From NCBI GenBank assembly GCA_002239085.1, contig MPNP01000001.1, forward strand, positions 113,169-148,007: a stretch of 34,839 bases of DNA. Reading direction: 5' to 3'. Position 1 is the stretch's first letter. Each line of letters opens with the position of its first letter. This DNA comes from Rhodobacteraceae bacterium bin131. GTDB taxonomy: Bacteria > Pseudomonadota > Alphaproteobacteria > Rhodobacterales > Rhodobacteraceae. The position numbers were made by a program, and so were the translations under genes. The notes under the pieces are model-generated. The model searched no databases. It was not told the origin of the DNA and worked only from the letters and a program-made list of their open reading frames with translations. Positions 17,246-26,406 of this stretch are shown here, in pieces.

Positions 17246-18205
17246 ATGATACAACAAGATGTAACCGCTCCACCAAGGCTACGACACCCTGAGAAAGCTA
17301 ACAAACCTGCTCATCCTCAAAAGCCTAAGCCAGAGTGGATAAAAGTTAAGGCTCCGGTTTCGGAAGGGTATAAACGAACCCTCAAAATTATCCAAGAAAA
17401 TAAACTGGTTACTGTTTGCCAGGAAGCTGCTTGCCCCAATGTCGGTGAGTGCTGGACTAAAAGTCATGCGACATTTATGATTATGGGTGATATTTGTACA
17501 CGCGGTTGTGCATTTTGTAACATATCCACTGGGCGGCCCAATGAGTTAGATAAATTTGAACCAGGACGAGTTGCCTACGCAGTCAACAAACTTGGCCTGC
17601 GTCATGTGGTTGTCACCAGTGTTGACCGAGATGACCTGGTTGATGGTGGCGCAGAACATTTTGCCAAAACGATTCGGGCCATAAAATTTCGTTCCCCTGC
17701 GACAACGATTGAAATTCTTACCCCAGACTTCTTAAAATGTGATGCCTCTGTCTTAAACCGTGTGTTAGAAGCCAAGCCGGATATTTTCAATCACAACTTG
17801 GAGACTGTCCCCAGCCTATACCCAACGGTTAGGCCAGGTGCCCGGTATTTTCATTCTTTGCATTTGTTATATCGAGTCAAAGAGATTTCATCGACTATTT
17901 TTACCAAGTCAGGGATTATGGTAGGGCTTGGTGAAGAAAAGAATGCCGTTTTACAAGTCATGGATGACCTCAGGTCAGCCAAGGTAGACTTCCTCACAAT
18001 AGGACAATATTTACAACCGACTGAAAAGCACCATCCAGTTAAGAGATTTGTTCCTCCTGAAGAGTTCCAATCCCTCGAAAAAGCGGCGTACGGGAAGGGA
18101 TTTTTGATGGTTTCAGCGAGTCCTCTCACCCGGTCAAGCTATCACGCTGAAGAGGATTATATAAAGTTGAAAGAGGCACGGTTGAAACAAGCTCTTTTGC
18201 ATTAG
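17246..18205 (+). CDS. lipA: Lipoyl synthase
   Basis: This radical-SAM enzyme inserts two sulfurs into octanoyl groups on lipoyl domains. The auxiliary cluster motif is [12 protein letters not shown] (C-X4-C-X5-C), the radical-SAM cluster is [10 protein letters not shown] (C-X3-C-X2-C), and the C-terminal [13 protein letters not shown] carries the conserved RSSY serine ligand. Other family segments are [48 protein letters not shown] and [24 protein letters not shown] chose ATG 17246 (319 aa), the usual family length; a TTG at 17204 would add 14 poorly conserved residues, and neither has a strong ribosome site. The RatA/COQ10 gene follows after 47 bp, a common alphaproteobacterial pair. Its need for Fe-S clusters links it loosely to the suf operon downstream. 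Confidence 0.97.
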   Translation: MIQQDVTAPPRLRHPEKANKPAHPQKPKPEWIKVKAPVSEGYKRTLKIIQENKLVTVCQEAACPNVGECWTKSHATFMIMGDICTRGCAFCNISTGRPNELDKFEPGRVAYAVNKLGLRHVVVTSVDRDDLVDGGAEHFAKTIRAIKFRSPATTIEILTPDFLKCDASVLNRVLEAKPDIFNHNLETVPSLYPTVRPGARYFHSLHLLYRVKEISSTIFTKSGIMVGLGEEKNAVLQVMDDLRSAKVDFLTIGQYLQPTEKHHPVKRFVPPEEFQSLEKAAYGKGFLMVSASPLTRSSYHAEEDYIKLKEARLKQALLH

Positions 18206-18252
18206 TTTTTGTGAGTGTTTGTTTCTGAGTTCGCCTCTTTTTTCAATTCCAA

Positions 18253-18699
18253 ATGCCACAACATACCGAAAAAAGAATATTAACATATAGTCCCCAACAG
18301 ATGTATGGGCTTGTAGCGGATATTGAATCGTACCCAGCATTTATACCTTGGTGTGAGGGAGCCTTGATTCGGCGAGAATTTATCCGCGATGGAAAAAAGA
18401 TATTGGATGCCGAACTTAAAATATCCTTTAAAGTCTACCATGAGACATTTAAGTCCGAAGTAACCCTGATGCCTGAAATGCAAGAAATTAGTATTCGTTA
18501 CCTAGAAGGCCCCCTTAAGCACCTTAAAAGCTATTGGATTTTTCATAAAGTTGACCAAGGATGCGAGGTGGAATACCATGTTGATTTTGAATTTCGTTCA
18601 AAAATTGTTCAGAAGTTGGTTGGTTTAGTGTTTTTTGAAGCGATGCAGCGGATAGTCAATTCATTTGAAAAACGTGCTAGAGAAGTATTTTGCAACTAA
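18253..18699 (+). CDS. RatA / COQ10-like START-domain protein
   Basis: This 148-aa START/SRPBCC-fold lipid-binding protein matches the family from its first residues (PQHTEKRILTYSPQQMYGLVADIESYPAFIPWC). It continues with ALIRREFIRDGKKILDAELKISFKVYHETFKSEVTL, GPLKHLKSYWIFHKV and EVEYHVDFEFRSKIVQKLVG. It ends in an amphipathic helix (FFEAMQRIVNSFEKRARE). In mitochondria COQ10 binds coenzyme Q and supports respiration; the E. coli member RatA was reported as a ribosome-association toxin. In an alphaproteobacterium next to lipA, the COQ10-like role is more plausible. It is soluble and the start is ATG. An 86-bp gap carrying the iscR promoter follows. Confidence 0.9.
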   Translation: MPQHTEKRILTYSPQQMYGLVADIESYPAFIPWCEGALIRREFIRDGKKILDAELKISFKVYHETFKSEVTLMPEMQEISIRYLEGPLKHLKSYWIFHKVDQGCEVEYHVDFEFRSKIVQKLVGLVFFEAMQRIVNSFEKRAREVFCN

Positions 18700-18719
18700 T
18701 TTGAATACAGTTTATTCCT

Positions 18720-18772
18720 TAAAGTTGAATTTTTGTGGGGTTTTGGTAAAATCAAACACCTAAAGTTGAATT
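18720..18772 (+). promoter_or_regulatory. iscR promoter with two identical 12-bp direct repeats
   Basis: TTGAAT (18725-18730), a 16-bp spacer and TAAAAT (18747-18752) form a good sigma-70-type promoter. The 12-mer TAAAGTTGAATT occurs exactly at 18720-18731, covering the -35, and again at 18761-18772, just past the expected transcription start. The copies are 41 bp apart, close to four helical turns. This suits paired binding by a repressor, most simply IscR itself. Confidence 0.5.
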
Positions 18773-18785
18773 GAGCCAGTTAAAA

Positions 18786-19271
18786 ATGTTTTTGAGTACT
18801 AAAGGCCGTTATGCGATGATTGCAATGACATCGTTGGCTTTAATGGAAAGTGAGGGTTATATAAGCTTAGCGAAAATTGCGAGTCAAGAGAAGTTATCCC
18901 GACATTTTCTTGAACAGCTATTTATGCGACTCCGTAAAGCAAATCTAGTAAATTCTATTCGCGGCCCAAATGGAGGGTACAAAATTGCTAAGCCAATGCA
19001 CGAAATCACAATTAGTGAAATTTTAGATGCTGTTGAGGAACCCATTCGACGGAATACAATTGGTCGAGGAGTAAAAGGTGGAATGTCTGGAACGCGTGCC
19101 CAATCATTAAACAATAGGCTCTGGGAAGGGTTATCAACTGAAGTAAGTGTCTACCTTCACAGTGTAAAATTGTCAGACCTCGTCAATAATGAAATTACCC
19201 CTTGTCCTGCAGTTACTTTTTTAAAAAAAGACGGTATAAAAAATAGTGGCCAACCCCAGAGTTTATCTTGA
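18786..19271 (+). CDS. iscR: Rrf2-family regulator IscR lacking the usual Fe-S ligands
   Basis: This is a winged-helix transcription factor expected to control the Fe-S operon that follows. The ATG at 18786 gives the canonical start FLSTKGRYAMIAM (161 aa); TTG 18771 is possible but lies inside a promoter repeat. The DNA-binding part is intact: LAKIASQEKLSRHFLEQLFMRLRKANLVNSIRGPNGGYKIAKP. E. coli IscR holds its [2Fe-2S] cluster with three cysteines and one histidine; this protein has none in that loop (RRNTIGRGVKGGMSGTRAQSLNNRLW). The SLNN stretch aligns with the CLTH that contains two of those ligands. The only cysteine is Cys140 (TPCPAV). Rhodobacterales IscR proteins with a single Cys are reported. 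The 3' end overlaps iscS by 26 bp. Confidence 0.9.
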   Translation: MFLSTKGRYAMIAMTSLALMESEGYISLAKIASQEKLSRHFLEQLFMRLRKANLVNSIRGPNGGYKIAKPMHEITISEILDAVEEPIRRNTIGRGVKGGMSGTRAQSLNNRLWEGLSTEVSVYLHSVKLSDLVNNEITPCPAVTFLKKDGIKNSGQPQSLS

Positions 19272-20286
19272 CTGGAATGCTTCAGCACCACTACGCTCCC
19301 AAGTAAAGTCAGCAATTATTTCTTCATTAAGCCAATGGGGGAATCCGTCATCCATTCACACCGAAGGGAGAAAAGCAAAGGGGCTTATTGAAAGAGCACG
19401 GAGCGAAATTGCCGATGTAATTGGCTGTGCATCTGATCAGATTGTATTTACCTCGGGTGCAACTGAATCTGCGGCATTAGCACTGCAAGGTCAAGGCTTT
19501 AGTTCAGCGAAAATTGAACATGAATGTGTTCGTGCATGGACCCAATGCAATTTGCCTGTTTCACCTGATGGATTAGTCAATGTTTTTGATCCCCAAACAT
19601 CATGCCTTCAGATTGCCAATGGTGAAACGGGTGTTATTCAAAACATTCCGGCAGGGTTGGCAGTTACTGATGCAACTCAAGCTATGGGTAAAATCCCAAT
19701 AATTGAAATTTTAAATCAAGTCAAACTAGCCTTCGTATCTGCTCATAAGTTAGGTGGTCCAAAGGGTATTGGAGCTTTGATAATAAATGATGATGAGGGA
19801 ATCAATGCACTGATTAAGGGTGGAGGACAAGAACAAGGACGGAGGTCAGGGACTGAAAATATCTTGGGAATTATTGGCTTTGCTAGCGCACTTAAAGAAG
19901 CGGCAAAAGAGGTTAAGTCAGGTATTTGGCATAAAGTCGGTGAATCAAGGGATTTATTAGAGTCAATCCTTCTTGAAAGTGTCCCGGACTTAATTATCTT
20001 CGGACATCAAACCCCAAGACTACCGAACACGACTTATTTTGCTGGTTTGGGTTGGAAAAATGACTTGCAGTTAATAGATTTAGACTTAGCTGGTTTTGCT
20101 GTTTCTGCTGGATCGGCATGCTCTTCTGGAAAATTGCAAGCAAGTGGTGCTTTAGATGCAATGGGAGTGGATAAAAGGATTTCTGATTGTGCCATTCGAG
20201 TTTCAATCGGACCGACGACCCAAACAGAAGACATTATTCGCTTTGCAGAAACATGGATAAAGAAATACAAAAAGATTGTAACATAA
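19246..20286 (+). CDS. iscS: Cysteine desulfurase, IscS/NifS-like (group I)
   Basis: This PLP enzyme takes sulfur from cysteine for Fe-S cluster assembly. The 346-aa product has VYLDWNASAPLRSQV at the start, FTSGATESAALALQG, ANGETGVIQNI, the PLP lysine in FVSAHKLGGPKGIG (Lys168) and the persulfide loop SAGSACSSGKLQ (Cys292), typical of group I. It is shorter than E. coli IscS (about 404 aa), as in alphaproteobacterial suf operons. The start is GTG 19246, overlapping iscR by 26 bp, so translation is probably coupled. A group II enzyme (SufS) closes the same operon, giving two desulfurases in one unit. The exact gene name (iscS, nifS or sufS1) is conventional. Confidence 0.92.
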   Translation: MANPRVYLDWNASAPLRSQVKSAIISSLSQWGNPSSIHTEGRKAKGLIERARSEIADVIGCASDQIVFTSGATESAALALQGQGFSSAKIEHECVRAWTQCNLPVSPDGLVNVFDPQTSCLQIANGETGVIQNIPAGLAVTDATQAMGKIPIIEILNQVKLAFVSAHKLGGPKGIGALIINDDEGINALIKGGGQEQGRRSGTENILGIIGFASALKEAAKEVKSGIWHKVGESRDLLESILLESVPDLIIFGHQTPRLPNTTYFAGLGWKNDLQLIDLDLAGFAVSAGSACSSGKLQASGALDAMGVDKRISDCAIRVSIGPTTQTEDIIRFAETWIKKYKKIVT

Positions 20287-20341
20287 TAAATAGTATTATG
20301 TGGATACGAAACAGTCATAGTGTAATTTGGAGTTTGCTGAA

Positions 20342-21856
20342 ATGGATATGATTAATGTCAAAGAAGGAATAGACCAGGATACAGTGCAAACTGTTCAATC
20401 GGTCGGCGGCAAATACAAACATGGCTGGGAGACAGAAATTGAGATGGAGTTTGCCCCCAAAGGTCTGAATGAAGAAATCGTCAAACTCATTTCCCAAAAA
20501 AACGGTGAACCTGACTGGATGCTTAATTGGCGCCTCAAAGCGTTTGCTCGGTGGAAAGGGCTTAAAGAACCCCAATGGGCTATGGTCAATTACCCGAAGA
20601 TTGATTACCAGGAACAATACTACTATGCCCGACCTAAGAGCATGGTTAGCGCACCGAAATCACTTGATGAAGTCGACCCTAAATTACTTGAAACGTATCA
20701 AAAACTTGGCATTCCCCTCAAGGAGCAAATGGTTCTTGCCGGGGTTGAGGGAGCCGATAGCACGCCATCTGATGCACGTAAGGTTGCGGTTGATGCAGTG
20801 TTTGACTCGGTATCTGTTGGGACAACATTTCAAGCTGAGTTAAAAAAAGCCGGTGTCATATTTTGTTCGATTTCCGATGCAATTAAAAACCATCCAGAGT
20901 TGGTTAAAAAATATCTCGGCACTGTTGTCCCCATCACCGATAACTATTTTGCCACACTTAATTCTGCGGTTTTTACAGACGGATCATTTGTCTATGTACC
21001 TCCAGGAGTCCGGTGCCCAATGGAATTATCGACCTATTTTCGTATTAACGCAGAAAATACTGGTCAGTTTGAACGCACTTTGATTATCGCTGATAAGGGA
21101 GCCTATGTCAGTTATCTTGAAGGATGCACCGCACCCCAACGTGACACCGCACAATTGCATGCCGCTGTGGTTGAACTTGTAACACTTGATGACGCTGAGA
21201 TCAAATACTCAACTGTACAGAATTGGTTTCCTGGAGACGAAGAAGGTAAGGGGGGTATCTATAATTTCGTTACCAAACGTGCCGATTGCCGAGGAGATCG
21301 ATCTCGAGTCATGTGGACTCAAGTTGAGACCGGTTCGGCCGTGACGTGGAAATATCCGTCCTGCATTTTGCGTGGAAATAATACTCAAGGAGAGTTTTAT
21401 TCGATCGCGATTACAAATAACTTACAACAAGCCGATACTGGAACAAAAATGATTCACCTCGGTAAGGGTTCAAAGTCTAGAATTGTTTCTAAAGGTATAT
21501 CGGCCGGTCAAGCTCAAAATACCTACCGCGGATTAGTTTCAGTACATCCTAAAGCCAAAAACTCTCGAAACTACACACAATGCGACAGTTTATTAATTGG
21601 GGCTGAGTGTGGAGCTCACACTGTTCCATACATTGAAGTCAAAAACAATTCGTCGCGGGTTGAACATGAAGCAACCACCTCAAAAGTCGATGAAGATCAG
21701 CTATTTTATTGTCGACAAAGAGGAATTGACGAGGAAGCCGCAGTGACACTGGTGGTCAATGGGTTTTGCAAAGAAGTCTTACAGTCTTTACCCATGGAAT
21801 TTGCCATGGAAGCACAGCAACTCGTTGCGATCTCTTTAGAGGGATCAGTTGGTTAA
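20342..21856 (+). CDS. sufB: Fe-S cluster assembly scaffold SufB
   Basis: This is a subunit of the SufBC2D scaffold on which Fe-S clusters are built. The sequence is classic Suf[115 protein letters not shown], and near the end [36 protein letters not shown] chose ATG 20342 (504 aa), nine bases behind GGAG (20329-20332); an earlier TTG at 20327 overlaps that site. It lies 55 bp after iscS. All core motifs are intact. Confidence 0.98.
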   Translation: MDMINVKEGIDQDTVQTVQSVGGKYKHGWETEIEMEFAPKGLNEEIVKLISQKNGEPDWMLNWRLKAFARWKGLKEPQWAMVNYPKIDYQEQYYYARPKSMVSAPKSLDEVDPKLLETYQKLGIPLKEQMVLAGVEGADSTPSDARKVAVDAVFDSVSVGTTFQAELKKAGVIFCSISDAIKNHPELVKKYLGTVVPITDNYFATLNSAVFTDGSFVYVPPGVRCPMELSTYFRINAENTGQFERTLIIADKGAYVSYLEGCTAPQRDTAQLHAAVVELVTLDDAEIKYSTVQNWFPGDEEGKGGIYNFVTKRADCRGDRSRVMWTQVETGSAVTWKYPSCILRGNNTQGEFYSIAITNNLQQADTGTKMIHLGKGSKSRIVSKGISAGQAQNTYRGLVSVHPKAKNSRNYTQCDSLLIGAECGAHTVPYIEVKNNSSRVEHEATTSKVDEDQLFYCRQRGIDEEAAVTLVVNGFCKEVLQSLPMEFAMEAQQLVAISLEGSVG

Positions 21857-21912
21857 ACCTGTTTCTAACAATCATTAATCTTAAATTATAAACTTCTTTT
21901 TGGAGTATAATC

Positions 21913-22668
21913 TTGTTAAATATCCATAACTTACACGTAGAATTAGAAGAAGAAAACAAGCCCATTCTTAAAGGGGTTGATCTTCAAGTTAATGCCGGTG
22001 AGGTTCATGCGGTAATGGGTCCAAATGGTTCAGGTAAATCAACCCTCTCATATGTAGTTTCAGGACGAAATGGGTACGATATAACTGAGGGGTCAATCAC
22101 CTTTAAAGAAAAAGATATCGTATCTTTAGAGCCAGATGAACGTGCTGCTGAAGGAATCTTTTTAGCCTTTCAATACCCTGTTGAAATTCCTGGTGTCGGA
22201 AACATGTCGTTCTTGCGAACGGCATATAACTCCATCATGAAAGCTCGCGGGGAAGAGGAAATCTCGGCAGGCAATTTCTTAAGTCTTGTCCGAACCAAAG
22301 CAAGCGAACTTAACATTGACATGGATTTGCTGCGAAGGCCGGTCAATTATGGATTTTCTGGAGGTGAGAAAAAGCGCAATGAAATTCTTCAAATGGCTAT
22401 TTTGGAACCTGATCTCTGTATCCTTGATGAAACCGACTCAGGCTTGGATATTGATGCAATGAAGCAGGTATCTAATGGGGTTAATGCTCTAAGAAGCCCA
22501 CATCGGGCAATTGTATTGATTACCCATTATCAGAGGTTACTTAACCATATTAAACCTGATTTTGTTCATGTTATGGTCGACGGAAAAATAAAAATGAGTG
22601 GTGGCCCAGATTTGGCTTTGGAAATTGAAAACAATGGCTACGCAGACATACTCAAGCCCGTCAACTAA
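21913..22668 (+). CDS. sufC: Fe-S assembly ATPase SufC
   Basis: This ABC-type ATPase drives structural change in SufBC2D. The 251-aa product has Walker A GPNGSGKST, the SufC-specific ERAAEGIFLAFQYPVEIPGVGN segment, signature FSGGEKKRNEILQMA, Walker B CILDETDSGLDIDAM (Suf-type D-E-T-D) and the switch LITHYQRLLNHI. The start is TTG behind TTTTTGGAG with seven intervening bases, in a 56-bp gap after sufB. No transmembrane part is present, as expected. There is nothing odd apart from the TTG start. Confidence 0.98.
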   Translation: MLNIHNLHVELEEENKPILKGVDLQVNAGEVHAVMGPNGSGKSTLSYVVSGRNGYDITEGSITFKEKDIVSLEPDERAAEGIFLAFQYPVEIPGVGNMSFLRTAYNSIMKARGEEEISAGNFLSLVRTKASELNIDMDLLRRPVNYGFSGGEKKRNEILQMAILEPDLCILDETDSGLDIDAMKQVSNGVNALRSPHRAIVLITHYQRLLNHIKPDFVHVMVDGKIKMSGGPDLALEIENNGYADILKPVN

Positions 22669-22734
22669 GAACAATTCATTAAATCATTCAAATCCTTATC
22701 TAATTTATCAGCCGAGAGCGAATAAGAAACAGCA

Positions 22735-24000
22735 ATGGATATGACCCAGCAACCAAAAGGAAACTTTCCAAATAGAGGTGATGAATACTGGAAGTTTACT
22801 AATCCAGCATCTTTTTTGAAGACTCTTCAAAGTTTATCTGAAGAACATCCGCAAAGGACTAATGTCTCTGCGCCTCTACGCAATAGGGCTAAATCCTTGC
22901 AACCAATTTCTATGCCGGGCATATCAAGGGAAATCTCTCTCGAAAATTTATTCCCAGAGTATATTCATCATGCTGTTACTTTATCGGGCTTAAAACTTAA
23001 GATTCCCGATTCAATATCTGAACTAGACTCATGCTTCCAGATTGAACCACTGTCAGAATTACGAGAGGGTGGGTCTAAGTGGTTTAATTCCTTATCCGGA
23101 GAACTTGAGCGTTCTCTGCAAAAGCCTATTACAAGGCCATTTGCGAGGTATTGTATTGAGAATGCCCAATGCGGATATGGACTAAGGGTCAAACAAAAGT
23201 GCCTGGAACCAATGATTATTGATTATTTTGGTTCAAATCAAAGCCAGTCGGAATCATTAATTTACAATGCAATTAAAGTTGACCCTCATGCCGAATTAAC
23301 ACTCATTGAAATTGGTAATACAGGGAATTCTTCTCATCACGTGACTGAAATTGAAGTTGCAGAACACGGTAAACTAAATCACTTCCGAATTTTAGCAGGT
23401 CATCATCAAACCAGTTGTCTAACCCATCAATATACAAGATTGGCGGAAGATTCTTCATACTTATCATTTACCTTTAGCGGCAATAATGGAATTGCAAGAA
23501 ACGAGTACATTATTGAACTCGGTGGCGATAATGGAAACGCCCATATATCAGGAATTGTTGCTGGTTACGATCAAATGCATCACGATGATACAGTTTTTGT
23601 TAATCACCAAGGCCTTAACTGCAAAAGCCGTCAAGTATTTAAAAAAGTTCTCAAGGATAAAGCCGTTGGAGTATTTCAGGGTAAAATATTAGTTGATCCA
23701 GGTGCCCAGAAAACAGACGGATATCAAAAGAGTCAAGCCTTATTGTTGAGTGAGCAGAGTCAGTTTCTTGTCAAACCTGAATTAGAAATCTATGCTGATG
23801 ATGTGTCCTGCTCACATGGTTCAACTTGCGGGTCAATAGATAAAGAAGCACTATTTTATCTTTGTTCGCGCGGTATTCCCAAGAGACAAGCGATTGGGCT
23901 TCTCGCTGAGGGTTTTTTAGCTGAAGTGTTTGATGAGTTTGATAATAATTACGTTGCTGGAGTGATGAGAGAACTTCTGTCAAAATCACTCATTGTCTAG
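22735..24000 (+). CDS. sufD: Fe-S cluster assembly protein SufD
   Basis: This is the partner of SufB in the SufBC2D scaffold and has a beta-helix fold. The 421-aa product opens with PNRGDEYWKFTNPASFLK, a feature of SufD N-termini. The core has VEVAEHGKLNHFRILAG-like repeats and HISGIVAGYDQMHHDDTVFVNHQGLNCKSRQVFKKVLKDKAVGVFQGKILVDPGAQKTDGYQKSQALLLSE. LEIYADDVSCSHGSTCGSIDKEALFYLCSRGIPKRQAIGLLAEGFL closes it, with the conserved cluster-assembly His near SCSHG. It lies 66 bp after sufC, and the first YIP1-like gene starts only 4 bp after its stop. Confidence 0.97.
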   Translation: MDMTQQPKGNFPNRGDEYWKFTNPASFLKTLQSLSEEHPQRTNVSAPLRNRAKSLQPISMPGISREISLENLFPEYIHHAVTLSGLKLKIPDSISELDSCFQIEPLSELREGGSKWFNSLSGELERSLQKPITRPFARYCIENAQCGYGLRVKQKCLEPMIIDYFGSNQSQSESLIYNAIKVDPHAELTLIEIGNTGNSSHHVTEIEVAEHGKLNHFRILAGHHQTSCLTHQYTRLAEDSSYLSFTFSGNNGIARNEYIIELGGDNGNAHISGIVAGYDQMHHDDTVFVNHQGLNCKSRQVFKKVLKDKAVGVFQGKILVDPGAQKTDGYQKSQALLLSEQSQFLVKPELEIYADDVSCSHGSTCGSIDKEALFYLCSRGIPKRQAIGLLAEGFLAEVFDEFDNNYVAGVMRELLSKSLIV

Positions 24001-24004
24001 TTAA

Positions 24005-24496
24005 ATGCTTTTTCAAGACATTATCAAAAGCTACTTTAGATACAAAACAGTTATTCAAAGTAAGTTCCGCTCGACAAGCGAAGGACAGGCATTTGCCTAT
24101 TTACTATTGGGATGCATCCTTCATTTCTGTGGCCGCATTCCTTGGCTGTATAATCAGGCACAACACCTCCATTCAGAGATTCCAATTGTTGGAAACCTAA
24201 CGGCGAATTTTTTTGGAACGGCTATCTTAGCTCCTTTTTTATTTTATTTACTAGGGGCAGTTTCCCGCTTGGTTCTCCGGCTGATGGGTTGGAAGGTTAG
24301 TTGGTTAAATGCAAGAGTGAGTCTGTTTTGGGCAATATTGATTACTTTCCCACTTTCATTCCTCAATGGCATAGTTTGGGCCGTGACCCAGAGTGAAAGT
24401 ATTCACTTTATTTTTCAGATTATCATCCTTGGTGCTTTCTTGGGATTTTGGTTTAAGGCATTATATATTGCACATAAATTGTATATTTCTGACTGA
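24005..24496 (+). CDS. YIP1-like integral membrane protein in the suf operon (first)
   Basis: This 163-aa inner-membrane protein has four predicted hydrophobic segments at about residues 28-46 (AFAYLLLGCILHFCGRIPWL), 66-88 (NFFGTAILAPFLFYLLGAVSRLV), 104-124 (RVSLFWAILITFPLSFLNGIVW) and 134-156. A short basic N-terminus precedes them. The pattern resembles the YIP1 family of small polytopic proteins seen between sufD and sufS in alphaproteobacteria. No catalytic or metal-binding motif is visible and the function is unknown. It begins 4 bp after sufD and is followed 57 bp later by a second protein of the same type, so the two may form a hetero-oligomer. Confidence 0.75.
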   Translation: MLFQDIIKSYFRYKTVIQSKFRSTSEGQAFAYLLLGCILHFCGRIPWLYNQAQHLHSEIPIVGNLTANFFGTAILAPFLFYLLGAVSRLVLRLMGWKVSWLNARVSLFWAILITFPLSFLNGIVWAVTQSESIHFIFQIIILGAFLGFWFKALYIAHKLYISD

Positions 24497-24553
24497 AACA
24501 ACTCAGAAAATATTATGAAGTTTGGCAGAAATTAGGCGAGGACAGGCCATCCC

Positions 24554-25117
24554 ATGATTCCGTTAATCAAGGAATTAATTCTTCTGACGCTAAAATCACC
24601 CAAAGGTGGTGCCGCAGGGGTTTTACAAATTAAACTTCATTTGGTGGAAGTGGTTATGTTGGCGCTTCTCATGTGTATCAGTTTTTCGATATTAACTTAT
24701 TTTCAAGTTTCACTCATGAACTTTGGTCCAGACACTGAAGCATTAAGGGTGCAAGTATTTAATCCCTTAAACATAGCCTTCTTTAATATCACGAGCTTTG
24801 TGATTTTAGTGGGAGTAACCCAGATTGCTGGGAATGTTTTTGGAGGTGAAGGTAATATATTACAGACCCTTCAAGCGCTTACGTGGATGCAATTTGTTGC
24901 ATTTGGTGTTCAACTCGTGGTTTATGCCTTGGGCTTGGGTATTCCTTTTATCGCGCCAATTCTTTCGACTGTGGCCTTCATTTACTACATCGTGCTCTAC
25001 TGCAATTTTGTTGTAGTAATCCATAATTTTAAGTCAGCATTTAAGGTTTTTCTCAGTGCTCTCCTGATTTTCACAACGTTTATCCTTGTCATTTCGACTA
25101 TTTTAGGAGGATTTTAG
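24554..25117 (+). CDS. YIP1 family integral membrane protein in the suf operon (second)
   Basis: This 187-aa polytopic protein has about five hydrophobic helices, at roughly residues 29-51, 72-92, 108-130, 131-152 and 160-184. The YIP1-type pattern includes FGGEGNILQTLQALTWMQFVAFGVQLVVYALGLGIPFIAPIL. The start is ATG 24554 behind GCGAGGACAGG. It ends 4 bp before the sufS start, and sufS uses the AGGAGG inside this gene's last codons, so translation is tightly linked. The function is unknown. Placement between sufD and sufS points to a link with Fe-S assembly, perhaps membrane anchoring; that is inference. Confidence 0.8.
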   Translation: MIPLIKELILLTLKSPKGGAAGVLQIKLHLVEVVMLALLMCISFSILTYFQVSLMNFGPDTEALRVQVFNPLNIAFFNITSFVILVGVTQIAGNVFGGEGNILQTLQALTWMQFVAFGVQLVVYALGLGIPFIAPILSTVAFIYYIVLYCNFVVVIHNFKSAFKVFLSALLIFTTFILVISTILGGF

Positions 25118-25121
25118 TACA

Positions 25122-26351
25122 GTGATGATACCCTATAATGTCGAAGCAATTCGGGAAGATTTTCCAATTTTAACCAAACCGATTAACAACAATCAGCTTG
25201 TTTATTTGGATAATGGAGCCTCGGCTCAGAAACCAAAAGAGGTTATTGAAACTGTATCCCATTTTTATCTTGATGAATATGCAAATGTTCACAGAGGACT
25301 TTATTCTCTTTCGAATCAAGCCACCGAAAAATACGAAAGTGTCAGAGAAATTATCCGGGAATTCATCAATGCCGAGTCGACAAAGGAAATTGTGTATACA
25401 ACGGGTTCTACCGAAGGAATCAATATGGTCGCCTATGGGTGGGCAGAACCTCGCTTAAAAGAGGGTGATGAAGTTATTCTCACATTGCTTGAGCACCATT
25501 CAAATATTGTTCCCTGGAACATTTTACGGGATAAAATAGGGATAAAGTTAAAATGGGTTCTGCCTGATGAAGATGGAAACATATTTCCCGAAGACTTTGT
25601 TCCGTTAATTTCCCCTCGGACACGTTTGATTGCAGTGACGCATACCTCCAATGTGATGGGGACCATACTAGATATTAAAGATATTTGTGGGATAGCCCAT
25701 AAGAATGGAATTCCCGTACTTGCTGATGCTTCCCAATCGGCGGTACACATGCCAATAGATGTACAAGAATTAGGTGTTGATTTTTTGGTTATCACGGGAC
25801 ATAAATTGTATGGCCCGACTGCCTCTGGTGCTCTTTACATTCATGCCAAGCATCATAATGACTTTGTTCCCTTTAAGGGAGGTGGGAACATGATCAAAGA
25901 AGTTAAACAAGATTACGTCACTTATAATACGATTCCTCATATGCTTGAGGCGGGAACAACAGCAATTGCTCAAATGATTGGTTTGGGTACCGCCTTAAAT
26001 TACATCACAAAAATTGGAATTGAACGAATCCACACCCATGAAAAAAAACTTCTCGACTATACTAAACTACGGCTATTAGATCTAAAATTTGTTCGTGTCC
26101 ATGGTGACCCGTTGCAAAAATGTGCTATTTTTTCTTTTACCCTTAAGGATGGTGGTCATCCGCATGACTTATCCACAATTCTTGATCAAAAAGGAATTGC
26201 TGTAAGGGCAGGGCATCATTGTGCTCAACCGCTCATGGATCACTTGCAGGTATCGGCGACGTGTCGGGTTTCTTTTGGCCTTTACAACACCATTGAGGAA
26301 GTTGACCAACTTGTTGATGGTCTACATTTATGTCATCGATTATTAAACTAA
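25122..26351 (+). CDS. sufS: Cysteine desulfurase SufS (group II)
   Basis: This PLP-dependent cysteine desulfurase feeds sulfur to SufBC2D, normally through SufE or SufU. The 409-aa product begins NVEAIREDFPIL and has YLDNGASAQKPKEVIE, YTTGSTEGINMVAYGWA, LLEHHSNIVPWNILR, the PLP lysine in ITGHKLYGPTASG (Lys228) and the group II persulfide loop RAGHHCAQPLMDHL (Cys367). The start is GTG 25122 or ATG 25125, both behind AGGAGG (25106-25111). It is the last gene of the operon as seen here. No sufE, sufA or sufT gene follows; phoR starts 55 bp later. Confidence 0.96.
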   Translation: MMIPYNVEAIREDFPILTKPINNNQLVYLDNGASAQKPKEVIETVSHFYLDEYANVHRGLYSLSNQATEKYESVREIIREFINAESTKEIVYTTGSTEGINMVAYGWAEPRLKEGDEVILTLLEHHSNIVPWNILRDKIGIKLKWVLPDEDGNIFPEDFVPLISPRTRLIAVTHTSNVMGTILDIKDICGIAHKNGIPVLADASQSAVHMPIDVQELGVDFLVITGHKLYGPTASGALYIHAKHHNDFVPFKGGGNMIKEVKQDYVTYNTIPHMLEAGTTAIAQMIGLGTALNYITKIGIERIHTHEKKLLDYTKLRLLDLKFVRVHGDPLQKCAIFSFTLKDGGHPHDLSTILDQKGIAVRAGHHCAQPLMDHLQVSATCRVSFGLYNTIEEVDQLVDGLHLCHRLLN

Positions 26352-26406
26352 TTTTTATAAAAGTGTATTAAATTGGCAGTTTTACTGCTTTGAACTCTTT
26401 TTCTTG

